Position numbers and translations under genes: made by a program. Shown piece by piece: positions 42,831 through 54,763 of a DNA stretch of 64,000 nt (position 1 is the first letter of the stretch; every line of letters starts with the position of its first letter). This stretch comes from Corythucha ciliata. Taxonomy: Eukaryota > Arthropoda > Insecta > Hemiptera > Tingidae. The notes below the pieces were generated by a model, which saw nothing but the letters and a program-made list of their open reading frames with translations, made no database searches and was not told where the DNA came from. The DNA lies in contig CM075938.1 in assembly GCA_038030265.1 (NCBI GenBank), forward strand, positions 3,511,009 to 3,575,008. The letters are read 5' to 3'.

Positions 42831-45779
42831 CGGTGCATGTGACTCATGTATTTAGTAATTGGTGGTCGTTTCGTCACCGCTGGTAGTAGGAATCGCACTA
42901 AGCGGTGCGTAATTATGCTTGAGAGGTGGATGGTGGGTTTATCTTGCCCGCCCTCTCTCCCATCGCAATGTTAACTGAAGGTGTGTATAATTATGATGAT
43001 TTCCGCTGGGTTCTTTCACCCAAAAATAAAATTTAGCGGGTTTGGGACTTTGAAAAAAACAATTTCGCACTATTAAAAACAATTTCTTGAGTTCCAGAAA
43101 TCAATTTCATGGATACTGGATCAGAAATGAAACAATTCAATCTCTGTGGTGATTCGTTGGTCCAATGCATGATAGAAGAAACATCGGTTGGCTTGTATTG
43201 TAAGACAATGAACGCCCCCCAAATGGCAATGGGACTCCCTGTGGAGCGTTGCTCTATTTCCCACGCATATAATGATTCATATATGCCGCGTTTTGAGAGG
43301 TCTCACTCACTTTCCAAATCTCGTGTGACCCTCGAGCCCCACTTTTCAACCGTACATATGTATACGCCCGCTTCAAGTCATTCATATCAAAGATGAAGAC
43401 CTCAGATTATAGTGCAAGGCGTGATTGGTTTGCTAAAGTATTTTAAATAATATATTTGAAGTTACTGATCTATGTACTAAGGAGAGGTGTGTACTTAAAA
43501 AACAACAGCTAATATTTAGCGTGAATCGTTTATTTAATGTGAACTTTTCAGACACCAAGAGCCTCACGACTAGTTACTTAATTCTGATGTCCGACTTTTT
43601 TGTTCCTTTTTCATTTTTTGTAAGCTCGGTCACCTCCGTACAGTGAAATGCCAATATCATGACTTATACGACACAGAAATAACCCCCCTCCCACCAAAAA
43701 ATATTTAAATTATTAGCTCTCAAGCCAACAAAATAATAAGGCTTTTTTTTTAACTGGGTATACGCCATCCCTCGTCTTCACGCCATTATTTTTGTGCCCT
43801 CAGTCGAACCGGCCTCGCGGTGAATTATCGTTCGTGATTTGAAACATATTCCGTGTTATCGACAATCATCCGGATTGAGTAAGGGATCCGTATAGGCACG
43901 CCATCAGACGCACGAACTTCAAAAGCCTGCACCCTTGCATCGTCTCCTTGTCTTTCCTCACACAGTCGAAAAAGTCCGTTCTCTTGAAGATGCCTTTCCT
44001 TCATCATTTCTTTGCATATATTACATACATATATGCAACCCAACCCGAACATCTCCCCCCTCACCCTCTCTCATCACCGCCACGCTGAAAAATGAGAAGA
44101 CGTAGAGAGATAGAAAAAAAAAAAAAAAAAAAACATCGTGGAGCTTGAGGGTACTTGAAACGAATTTATAATCGACTTTACGGTTCAAGTCTTTGTCGTG
44201 AGGCGAGAGGGGAGGGATTAACACCAGTAGCTTGGAAGTCGACGGCTCACGTAGAAAAGAAGTACTTTTTAAAAAATTATGGATCATTATTCATTCAAAA
44301 AAGATATTTAAAAATGAGGTTTGAGGAAAAATTATACAGTTTTGTTTTTTTCGATTTATAGCGAGATTATTAACACATAAGGAGATTTACTCTGCTATTA
44401 TGTATGACAGGACTATGTATGATGTCAACAATAACATGACTCACGAATTTGAAAAACATTCTTATTTTTTCTTAGTGTAGTAATGAATTATTAATATTAA
44501 TAAAAATGAACCTAACAGTACATTTTGCACTAAAAATTGCCTATACAAGGTCGTTAAAACCGACACTTAACTTATTAAGTAACTCACAAAGTGCTAGAGA
44601 CAGTTGGGGATCATTAGATGGTAAGATACCATTTAAACATGGAGTAACACCAGCAATTTAAGCTTCTTCACTACTTTTAATGGGTTTAATAAAACCTCGA
44701 ACCTTACTAGGCAGCCAAATGGGCGTTAAAAAATAACGAAACACTTCTCGAGTTATCAGATTTTCTCCTATCGAATGGGGGTACACGACACGGCAATACA
44801 TTTTACACTGATCCAGAAGATAACTACAGTCACAAGGGGGTTGGTTACCTGTTGGCCGAGCTTCTTATTTTCACCATTCTTTGAAGAGAGAGAGAGAACA
44901 CTTTCCCGGACGAAAATAAGTGGGCGAACCCTCCTCCTCCTCGTCATTCTCTTTCTCACAGCTTGGCATCCCGTAACACACAAATCCATAGCACCCCCGC
45001 ACAGTGAAAGTGACCTCTTTGCCATGAAACAAAGCGATGAGAAAATGTGTGACGCAATATTCTATGAAGAAGGAAGATGCGTGCAGTAAAGTTTGCAATG
45101 TAAGAAGAAAGAGGGACAGAGAGAGAGTGAGCGAGAGAGAGAAAAAAATTGAACGTGCCTCGAACGTTACACTCTCAACTTGAACAATAACACGCTGCAT
45201 TAAAACTGTTCACGAACAGCTTTCGGACTTTGAAAAAAAAAAGAACGAAATAGTACGATGAGGGTGAGGGATGACGTTAGTCGGTGAAATTTGTGGTCAA
45301 GCTTTTGGCATGTCTCGTTAAAAACAACGTATGGAACAGAGAGAAAAATATCACACACATATGGAACCGTCTGGCACAACTCACCGCGGTTTGGAACGCC
45401 TCCGTCCTCGCATTCGATACAACTTTTCTTTTTTTCTTTTTTTAAACATATAGCGCTAATGAGAAAAGCGTGCAGAACTCCATTCTGTTCTGCTCCTCCA
45501 TCATTGCGCGAGCTATTCTTCTTTTCTTCCCCTTTTAGACTAATTGGGCGACAAAAAAAGCAAGTAAGAGCTTGTCAGGCAGAACCCAAGTCCAAACACT
45601 TGTATTGTTAACTCATAATAATATAATTAAACAGGGAAGACGAAGGACTAAAATTGACCCAAAAAAGTATGTTGTGCACACTACATGGAAACCACAATAG
45701 CAGGAGGTGGCCACATTGGCCACAAACAATAATTTTCGTCGCTTATTATTTGATACACTTATAGGCATATGATAAATAC
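42831..45779. other. non-coding, unassigned
   Basis: Nearly 3 kb without a supported gene. Contains GA microsatellites at 44887-44898 and 45115-45142, an A run at 44116-44133 and several homopolymers. A minus-strand frame at 44064-43825 (CNICKEMMKERHLQENGLF) has balanced composition but no recognisable family, so I do not call it. Confidence 0.45.
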
Positions 45780-46400
45780 GTTCGGGACCCTAAGTACACC
45801 AGAATTGCAATTTCGCCGAAATTAAGGCCCGAAACTTGCATTTTCGCAGGAATTAAGTCCCAAAAGTTGCTACGCCATGAACTCTGGAGCCAGGAAACTT
45901 CCAAATTCGTGGTATACGTCAGGCTTTAGGCATTTTACTGCCTGATTCCCGAGTTTTAGGCCACTACATAAAATAGCTGGAAACTTGTCATTTTTCTTAA
46001 ATTAAGACCCTCCCTATACTAACAATTCTGCAGAAATTCAGTCACGAAACTGTCAATTTCGTGAATATTCAGCCAGAAACTTGTAATTTCACAAGAATTT
46101 GATACCTAACATGCAAACTTACATGTATTTAGCTCTAAATGTTACAAAATTTGCATTTACACGACTATTCATCTGGCTTTGGGTTTAGTCGGGACGAGCT
46201 AGCCCATGTTCCATGCCCTCTAAAAAGAAAGAAAGAAAGAAAGAAAGAAAAAGAGAAAGAAAAAATTGCCATTGCTGCGATAATATAGACAGGAAACTTG
46301 CAGTTTTTCCGAAAATGGCCTGAGAAACGCATAACTTACAATTTAGAGCAAAATAACGGTCCAGAAAACTGTGATTTCGTTAATGTTCAGACGGTCACAC
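45780..46400 (+). repeat. ~30-bp degenerate repeat family B, block 2
   Basis: Units such as CGAAATTAAGGCCCGAAACT and GAAACTTGTAATTTCAC recur every 28-34 bp. A (GAAA)n microsatellite at 46221-46262 interrupts it. Confidence 0.6.
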
Positions 46401-46512
46401 CCAGAATTTGTCATCACTGCGCCCGTGCGTCGTGACCCTTGCTTTGCAGTCACGAAAAAAGGCCAAAAACTTTGGCGAATTTCCAACCATAATTTCACGT
46501 AGAGGTGAAATC

Positions 46513-46540
46513 GGTCCGGTCTCTCGATAGAGACCGGACC
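46513..46540. repeat. 12-bp-arm palindrome
   Basis: GGTCCGGTCTCT, a CGAT loop, then AGAGACCGGACC: perfect arms. It is followed by repeated GGACCG words (46541-46590) and a block of CCCGTCCCGC words (46675-46740). Such C/G-rich words also occur near 60620, close to a hAT-like end, so this may be part of a decayed hAT. Confidence 0.6.
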
Positions 46541-47337
46541 GGACCGAAAAATAATAACGTCTGAACCGGACCGGGACCGGACCGAACCGAAACAGACAGA
46601 TTTTATTTTGAGTCTTAAATAAAATATCGCTGGAAAACGTTTACGAAATAATAATTTAGGCGGGAAATGAAAATTCCCGTCTCGCGTCCCGTCCAACACA
46701 CTTAAGTCCCGTCCCGCGCGGGATTTCCCGCGTGCATCGCGGGACAAAAAATTACATGATGAAATAGCCCCCCCCCCCTCACCAGATATTTTTGAAGTCA
46801 TGGCATGAAATTGCCTCCTAAAACATCTTATGAGCGATTTCTCAATTTCATCCGTAAATATGCTCGTTTTCAGCTGCGAATTGGCGCTTTTTGTAAGCTC
46901 TTAGCCGTCAAGTTGCCTCAAAAATCCGCAAATTAGTTAGCGTTTGAGTAATCTTTCCCAATTTATTCCGCGAATTAGCAATTTTTCTAAATTTAAGCCG
47001 TGAATTGGCGCTTTTCTCCATTCACCAACCCCACACCACCAACCAATTCGTGTTTCATCCCAATTTTAAAAGCAAATTAGCACATTTTCTCATTTTTAGC
47101 TGCTGATCGGTGCTTATTATATACTCCTAGCCCTAAATTATCAATGAAATTGCCTCAAGAATCCGCGAAGTAGTGGAAGCGTTTGAGTGCCCTGTCCAAA
47201 TTTCATCCACAAATTAGCGTTTTTCTCCATTTTAAACGCCAATTCGTGTTTTTCTAAATTTTACCCCCTTTTTTACAGTTTTATAGCCGCTTGAATCAGC
47301 ACTTTTTCTCAATTTTATTCCCGAAGTTCCCCAATAA

Positions 47338-49601
47338 CCTGCAAGCAGGGGCGTAGGTACGGGGGGGGGGATATGGGGGATTGATCCCCCCCCCTCCGCC
47401 AGAGCTTCAAGTATACGAACGAAGGAGCACTAGTACCATAACGAAGAGCCCCATAATATCGCTTAACAGATTTTCTGGACTTGAAGCAGCCCGAAAAGGT
47501 TCGAGAACGTCCAGCTTTTTCCTTGGACTTCAGACCCAACGCAGTAGTGTAACCATGTAGTGTATTTCACAGCTGAAATTGGGAAAAATCGCTAAATTGC
47601 AATTAGCAAATATAAAGTTGTGGAAAAACACTAATTCGCCGATGCAAAATGAAGAAAATCACTAATTCGCGGCAAAAAATTGAAAAAATCACCAATTAGC
47701 GCAGCTAAAATTAGGAAGAACGTTAATTTTCAGTTCAAGTTGGGGAAAAGTGCTAATTCTCAGTTTAAAATGGAAAAAATTGCTAATTTGCAGCTTAAAT
47801 TGAGTCAAACGCCAATTCTTGGCAAAAATTGACAAAACTCAGTAGGTAATGCACGGGTTTTAAACGCTACCACGCGGCTAAAATTTAGAAAAAGCGAAAA
47901 TTCGCTGCTAAAATTGAGAAACATTACTAATTCTCGAAAAAAATCGAAATCGTCGTGAAATTTATAATTTAAAAATGATGATTTTTTGACAGAAATGGAT
48001 GCACAGATGTGAATTTTTGGTTTGAAAAAAAAAAAAAAAAAAATACATTTATAATTCAAATTCACACCTTCTGAAGTCACTTTTGTGACTAAAATTCAGA
48101 AAAATAGCAAATTCATGCATGGCTATAGTACAGTGTTAAAAAAAATACGCTAATTCACGGCTAGAACTGAAAATAAGCAATAATCTACACCTATAAAAGT
48201 TATGAAGTTTTGCTAATGCGGTGGTAAAATGTGAAAACCCTCTAATTTGCGGGTTATATTTAGAAAATAAAATAATCAGCCTGGTCAAAATGAAGAGAAA
48301 GGTTAATTTTAAGCCTAAAAATGGAGAAAATAGCTAATTTGCGGCTAAAAATGGAAAAAATCGCCAATCTACAGCTAACATGGCGCCAAACGCCAATTTG
48401 TGACTGAAATTGAGAAAATTCGCTAATTCACAGGTTTGAAACGCTACGACGCGTCGCCGCTACAATTAAAAAAAGCGCCAAAAACTGAATATACGCCAAT
48501 TTACTGATTCTGAATGCAACTTTTTCAGGCTGAAATGGAAAAACAGCGCCAATTTACGGCAATAGGCGAAGAAACCGTTAGCTAAAGTTGAGACAAGTCG
48601 CAAATTCATGACTATGGGGCGGGTTATATTTAGAAAATAAAATAATCAGCCTGGTCAAAATGAAGAGAAAGGTTAATTTTAAGCCTAAAAATGGAGAAAA
48701 TAGCTAATTTGCGGCTAAAAATGGAAAAAATCGCCAATCTACAGCTAACATGGCGCCAAACGCCAATTTGTGACTGAAATTGAGAAAATTCGCTAATTCA
48801 CAGGTTTGAAACGCTACGACGCGTCGTCGCCGCTACAATTAAAAAAAAGCGCTAATTCGTGGTTGAAATTATGAAAAATTGTAATTTACACCAAAAACTG
48901 AATATACGCCAATTTACTGATTCTGAAGGCAACTTTTTCAGGCTGAAATGGAAAAACAGCGCCAATTTACGGCAATAGGCGAAGAAACCGTTAGCTAAAG
49001 TTGAGACAAGTCGCAAATTCAGCAGCCCGGGTGGGGGCTGCTAATCTGCAGCTGAAAATGAGAAAAACGATACACTCGGTCAAAAAAGCGCTAATTTGCG
49101 GGTTATATTTAGAAAATACTTGAAAATGGAAATATAGCTAATTTGCGGCTAAAAATGGAAAAAAACCGCCAATCTACAGCTAACATTGTGCCAAACGCCA
49201 ATTTGTGACTGAAATTGAGAAAATTCGCTAATTCACAGGTTTGAAACGCTACGACGCGTCGCCGCTACAATTAAAAAAAGCGCCAAAAACTGAATATACG
49301 CCAATTTACTGATTCTGAAGGCAACTTTTTCAGGCTGAAATGGAAATACAGCGCCAATTTACGGCAATAGGCGAAGAAACCGTTAGCTAAAGTTGAGACA
49401 AGTCGCAAATTCAGCAGCCCGGGTGGGGGCTGCTAATCTGCAGTTGAAAATGAGAGAAAAACGATACACTCGGTCAAAAAAGCGCTAATTTGCGGGTAGA
49501 GTCGCCCCTAACTGAGAGATTGGGGCTATGATGAGGCCAACAAGATCTGATCCCCTCCCGCCCCATCAGGACAAATTCCTACCTACGCCACTGCCTGCAA
49601 G
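47338..49601 (+). mobile_element. non-autonomous hAT carrying the minisatellite (perfect 8-bp duplication)
   Basis: The element is 47346-49593 (2248 bp). Ends are CAGGGGCGTAGGTA and, inverted, CAGTGGCGTAGGTA. Both sides carry CCTGCAAG (47338-47345, 49594-49601), an 8-bp duplication diagnostic of hAT transposition. There is no transposase. From about 47560 to 49500 the inside is minisatellite in the + orientation (GCTAAAATTGAGAAAA type), opposite to the array it landed in. Short unique ends of 100-200 bp flank the array. Confidence 0.9.
48249..49497 (+). repeat. higher-order repeat within the minisatellite
   Basis: Three successive long units start at 48249, 48619 and 49098 with GCGGGTTATATTTAGAAAAT. 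They are almost identical over several hundred bases while the 29-bp units inside each differ widely, so the long unit was amplified recently by unequal exchange or replication slippage. Lengths differ (370, 479 and about 400 bp) by inclusion or loss of a few short units. Confidence 0.85.
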
Positions 49602-50148
49602 TTGGCGTTTTCTCAATTTCAGCTGTGAATTAGCCTTTTTACCCTCACTTTTATCAGTGAATGAGCACATTTCTTAATTTTTGCTGCAAATTCAAAGAGC
49701 TTTTTCTCCATTTTATCAGCAACATTGAAATTGTTCATTTAGTCGTGAATTAAAGTTTTCCTCCACTTTTAGACGCTTTTTATCAATTTCAGTCCCAGCC
49801 CCGAGAATCCTTGAGTTGGCATTTTCTGTGAAATCTTTACTTATTATAGCTTTACTCGTAATACTTTATCATAACAGCGTGTTTTTAAATATTTATAGAG
49901 TCGAATTCACGTTGTTCTCTTTTTTATCCGTGAATGAGCGTTTTTCTCAGTTTTAGCCGCGTTAATTAGCGCTTTATCTCAAATTTTCAGCCCGAAGTTG
50001 CCCTCAAGAATCGGCGAGTTGGTGTTTTCTCATTTACAGCGGTGAATCGGCGTTTTCTCTCTCAATTTTAGCGGTAAATAAGCATATTTCCTTAATTTTA
50101 CCTGTGATTTTTAGCGTTTTTTCTCGATTTTAACCTTAAAATCGATTT

Positions 50149-52800
50149 TTTTTTATTTTTTTTTTTTTTTGGCTTTGTGTACTAAGCACATTTGCCATGA
50201 TATGCATTTGTTGTTTTAGATCGGTAAGTTTATGTCACGTATGAATTTGCATAAGGCACTAGTTGTTTTTGGGAGCCCCACAGGATTCTCTAATAGTTGA
50301 GGTAAGTGCACCGGCAAGGCTAATTTTTCTGCTATAACTGTTTGGTATAATTCCTTTCTTTGCGGATTATATTTTGGGCACTCGAGGATAAAGTGTCTTT
50401 CATTTTTTTCAGATGCACACTCTCATGAAGCTGCCACGTCTTCGCTCTCGAACAGGTGCATAAACATTAATTTAGAGTGACCGAACCGTAGCCTATTGAT
50501 AGTGATGATATCATTCCTTTTCAGGGATGTTGTCGAAAACCAAGACGAGTTTCTCAGAAGCGGCTGAACTTGTGCGTATTTTCTACCTCTGACTTTTTGG
50601 GAGCGGGCCCACTCTAGTTCCCATTTCTTGATTAAGTCTGCGGAATGACTAATTTTGAGGTCATATTCTGTCAATACGTCAATTTCAGATCCTACAGACA
50701 GGGCATTTTTGGCTAGGCTGTCAGCCATAACGTTGCCGGCAAAGCAAGCGTGCCCTTTGACCCACAAAAAGCAAACCCGATACCCATCGTTAATTAATCT
50801 ATCCAGCTCGTTTAAGATTTTGTATTCCAATCAGCTTAATTTTGTTCCAGCGGCCTTGATCTTTACTAGTGTGCTTCTACTGTCAGTGAGTATCAAGTAG
50901 TGTAAGCTTTTGTCCGTAGCGATTCGGCCGACGTATTCTAATGCCTTCCATATAGCTGTCATTTCTGCTGTGAAGATAGTACATCGCGGATCTAGTTTAT
51001 ATATTTCACTACAGTTTGATACCCTGTCATATACGGCGCATCCTACGCCTAAAGGTGACTTGGAGCCGTCAGTATATATCTCGTACTTTCGAGGGTAGTA
51101 TTCATTTATTTCTCTTTCCATCATCGATTTATTTGCCGAGTCAGGTAGTTCTCTGTCGTAAAAGCAAATGTTGGTATTGATTTGGTGCTCACGTGGTCTC
51201 AGCGTGGATGCGTAGGGTAGGAGGTAATATGGATCTTTACCTGGCTGGTACTGACTTAATTGCTCAATGGACGTTTTCAAATTTCGGATACATGTTATTA
51301 GCAAAGGTGTTCGACAGGGCCTAACTGCACTTATTGTAGTATCTAGTGCCTGTATTTGTTCTATAACCGGATGATGTGGCGCTAACGATCTCTCTGTAAT
51401 GTACCTTCGTGCCAACATTTCGCGGCGCAGTGACAGAGGAGGTTCTACTGCCTCCACTAATAAGGCGTTTGTAGGCGTAGTTCTGATGGCTCCCAGACAC
51501 GTTCTAATCGCTTTATATTGAATACGATCGATCTTACTCAAATGTGTGTTCGCCGCATCCCCATACAGAAAACACCCATAGTCTAATTTGCTCCTGATAA
51601 GACCTCTATATATATTAATGATGGTGTCAGGGGTTGCTCCATACGATCTATACGAGACGTGTCGAAGTAACGCCAAACTTTTTTTCACTGTAGCTCACTA
51701 AGTTTTCTATTTGTCTCTTCCATGTCATCTTGCAGTCGAGTTCTACTCCCAAGAATCGAGCTTGTCTCTCTACCTTGTAGCTTATCTTTCCCACAGCAAG
51801 AGGGTTGCTGAGGGTGAATTTTCGTTTTCTCGTGAACGCTACTACCTTGCTCTTGTGTTCTGATATTGAGAAACCTTTAACTTCACACCAATCGTGAAAT
51901 TTGGCGAGCGACTCATTTAGATGTAGAATGGCTGTTTCAAGTTTACTCGCCATCACATAAATGACTATGTCATCGGCGTACTGCAGGCATTTCGTTTGAT
52001 TCTCGAATAAGCCATTTAAATCTGCCGTATAAATATTGAACAGATCTGGACATCCAATTAGCCCTTGGGGCAATCCTAAACCTGTTGACCGCGGACCGTA
52101 CCTTACAGCATCGTGATCTATGATGATCTCTCGTTCACTTACTGAACCAATGAGGCAATTTATGATCCTGAATGGGACGTTCATTTCTTTCATTGTAGAT
52201 TGAAGTAATGATATCGATACGGAGTCGAAAGCACCGGTCAAGTCAATGAAAGCGGCGACAAGAAACTCTTTGTTTAAGAACGAGCAACGAGCTCTGCAAC
52301 GCAGTCAATAGGGCTGTGCCTCTTTCTGAAGCCATGCTGTCTTCTTCCTAGAATTTCTGTGGCTTCCAGAAACCAGCCTAATCGGAGCTTTACAATCCTT
52401 TCGAATGTTTTGGCTACGCAGGACGCTAAGGCGATCGGTCGATAGGCATCATAGGAACTGGGGTCTTTGCCAGCTTTGAGTAATGGAACTACTTTGTATA
52501 CTTTCCACGAGTGAATTCTTTGATTTGATAGGAAGGCAATGTTAAATATCCGTAAGAGAACGGATTTTCCTGTAGGGCCCAAGTTAGATAGCATCGCATA
52601 TGAGATTTTGTCCAATCCGGGAGCTTTATTCGGGAATTTTTTAAAAACCGCGTCCAATTCGAAGCTTTGAATTTCTTGATTGAGGACATGGTCCTCGTCT
52701 GTATTGTCTGCCTCTTTTATTTTTTCCGGCACATAATCTGGGGCTATATGATGCAGGAATTCTTCTACGAACCTGAATCTACGACAAAAGGCCAAATCTT
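50149..52800 (-). mobile_element. RNase H-bearing LINE of a second family, 5'-truncated
   Basis: Minus strand; starts within the RT leader near 52800 and ends with a poly(A) tail, seen as a T-rich run at about 50148-50171. It encodes RT and RNase H, as in I-group LINEs, but is not similar in detail to the LINE at 10.4-15.5 kb. The endonuclease is absent. It lies at the right edge of a minisatellite array. Confidence 0.85.
50390..52795 (-). pseudogene. LINE ORF2: reverse transcriptase, RNase H and C-terminal Cys/His region
   Basis: Four pieces. 52795-52274 has KKFPNKAPGLDKISYAML, YDAYRPIALASCVAKTFER and HGFRKRHSPIDCV. 52241-51648 has FIDLTGAFDSVS, GLGLPQGLIGCP and the catalytic box LQYADDIVIYV, then RFLGVELDCKMTW. 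51688-50831 has the thumb and RNase H (YEIYTDGSKSPLG, FTAEMTAIWKAL, ILTDSRSTLV). After a TGA, 50830-50423 completes RNase H (WVKGHACFAGNVMADSLAKNA), and a shifted frame near 50420-50390 carries CASEKNERHFILEC. There are two frameshifts (near 52260 and 51670) and at least one nonsense codon. Catalytic residues of RT and RNase H are all present. Confidence 0.9.
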
Positions 52801-54019
52801 TAGGATTTGACGATCATTTGAAGCAATGAAATGGCCTCTATCTTAACCGAAATTGTCCTTAGTTTCTGAAAATGTCATCAAGGTTTGGATCAAGTGTAAT
52901 GTAAGCCGAAAAATCTGGGATTTTTCAAAGCAATTGCCGTAATTTCCTTTACTTAAAAAAAAGTCATAAATGTTGAATGGATCTCGATAGGACCCGTCCG
53001 GAAGTGGCGTTGTACTCGGATTTAGACGTAGTTTTACCCAAAATTTTGTGTCATAGTAATACGGATCCACTCTGTGTATATGGCCTAGGCATATGAAAGG
53101 CATATGAAATGTTTATGGCGTCTGTCGTCCGTCGTCCACTTTTTTCTTGACAGATCTGGACGAGTGATGGCTCAAAAGTTGTGTCTTCATCTCTAGATGT
53201 ACACAGTAAAATTTGAAAACGATTGGTTGAGCGATTTGGAAGATATTATAACAAAATGTGTTCGGAGTAAAAATGGTTGGTCCCTTATAATTCCAAGAGA
53301 ATATTATAAAATTTGATGATCGATCGTTCAAAATGGTCATCTAAGTTCCTAGAAGACGCTGCTAAAATTTGAATAAGATTTGTTGAGCGGTACAGTTGCT
53401 AAGGTTTGGAATGCGTTTCAGCTCTTTTTTTGCAGAATTTTAGTCCGATTTCCTCTCATGATGGCTTAAAATGACCACAACAAAATTCCCCATCGATGAA
53501 CTGGCCATTTTTTCGAAATTCAATTTGGTTATTTTTAAATTAATTTTTTTAACAAATTGACGAGGATTTATTCGAAGATTCGTTTCTCTTCGATTATTTC
53601 GAGTTTTAGCGAGTGTCTTATTGATCAAATTGTGTCCATTATTTAATTCATTGATCGTGTTGAATATTTCAAATTGATAGTTACCGTTAAAGAGAACTAT
53701 ATTAGGCTACAAAATTCATTATTCGTCACGTCGTTAGAATTTGTGTGTTCATATTTTTGTGTGTGTTATTATTGCATCCATCGTTGACATGGGATGAATA
53801 TTGAGAGACATAGAGCTCTTTCCAGCAAATTTTAGAACTTTGACATTTTTATGAGAACAGAACTTCAGGAGACAGGCTAGGGCAAATTAATTAATTTTGA
53901 TGGGTGAGTTTTAATGATTAATCACTCGTGTTGGAATTGTTTCATGTGAAAGGCACGTTGTAAGCGAACGACGGGAACTTGGAAGTATCGTGGGGTCCTC
54001 CACACAAACTTAATGTAAA
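52801..54019. other. non-coding, unassigned
   Basis: AT-rich. GTCTGTCGTCCGTCGTCCAC near 53120 is a small direct repeat. I see no gene, RNA gene or terminal repeat pair. Confidence 0.45.
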
Positions 54020-54763
54020 TTTCAGCCCAGTGGCGTCTATCCCCTCCTGAAAGCTGGAGGCACTCCCCCCCCCCCCTGAAAAGAGCTTACCCCCCCCAAT
54101 CAGAATTGATGATATTCATCACAGCATCCCACACACAGAGGATCTAATTAGAGTTTATACAAAGTACGGTGCGTTGAATGCGACGGGGAAAAACATTGTT
54201 GGGGCGAATTCATAGACTCTTCTTGAACTGACACTGAATACCATTTGCATAATATGAAATTCAGCCCGGGAGCCGTTCGTTTCCACTCGTCTTTTTATTG
54301 TGATCAAAACTGTTTTGAAAGGTTCCTTTAATCAAGGAAACTTCAAGGAATATTCATAAATATGGACCTAGGGCCTGTATTTATGAACGTTCCTTGAATC
54401 TTCCTTGAGTCAAGGAACCTTTCAAAACAGTATTGATCCAGGGGCGTAGCAAGGGCAAGTGATGCCCGGTGCGGGTCTCTTTTTGATGCCCCCCCCCCCC
54501 TGAGGATTAAATTTGGGTTAAACTTTTGACCATAAATACCCCTAACGTTCATTCGTCTTTTAAAACCAAAACGAAAAATATCACGTTTTCTTTTAATAGC
54601 ATAATTATACCGACAGTTCTAGGCATTCCAACCTCGATAGATCATTATCCACTCGCTATTCCGAAACACGAACAAAACAGGATCACCAAGCACACAGCGA
54701 TGCAAGCATAAATTAGCGCGGAACTATGAGTGAAATCCCTTCCTTCTCAGTTCAAATGAGGTA

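Larger units (their letters stand above)
46810..50148 (-). repeat. ~29-bp minisatellite array (block 3, - orientation), split by a hAT
   Basis: Units with TTTTTCTCAATTTTAGCC and GAATTAGC run from about 46810 to 47345 and resume at 49602 to about 50148. The two parts join perfectly when the hAT and one copy of the 8-bp duplication are removed. The right edge meets the T run that ends a LINE. Confidence 0.8.

Noticed and set aside
43825..44064. Possible exon encoding CNICKEMMKERHLQENGLF
   Set aside because: Balanced composition but no family resemblance and no convincing splice sites; too weak to call.
44400..44760. Nuclear mitochondrial insertion
   Set aside because: AT-rich with short coding-like words, but no recognisable mitochondrial gene or tRNA.
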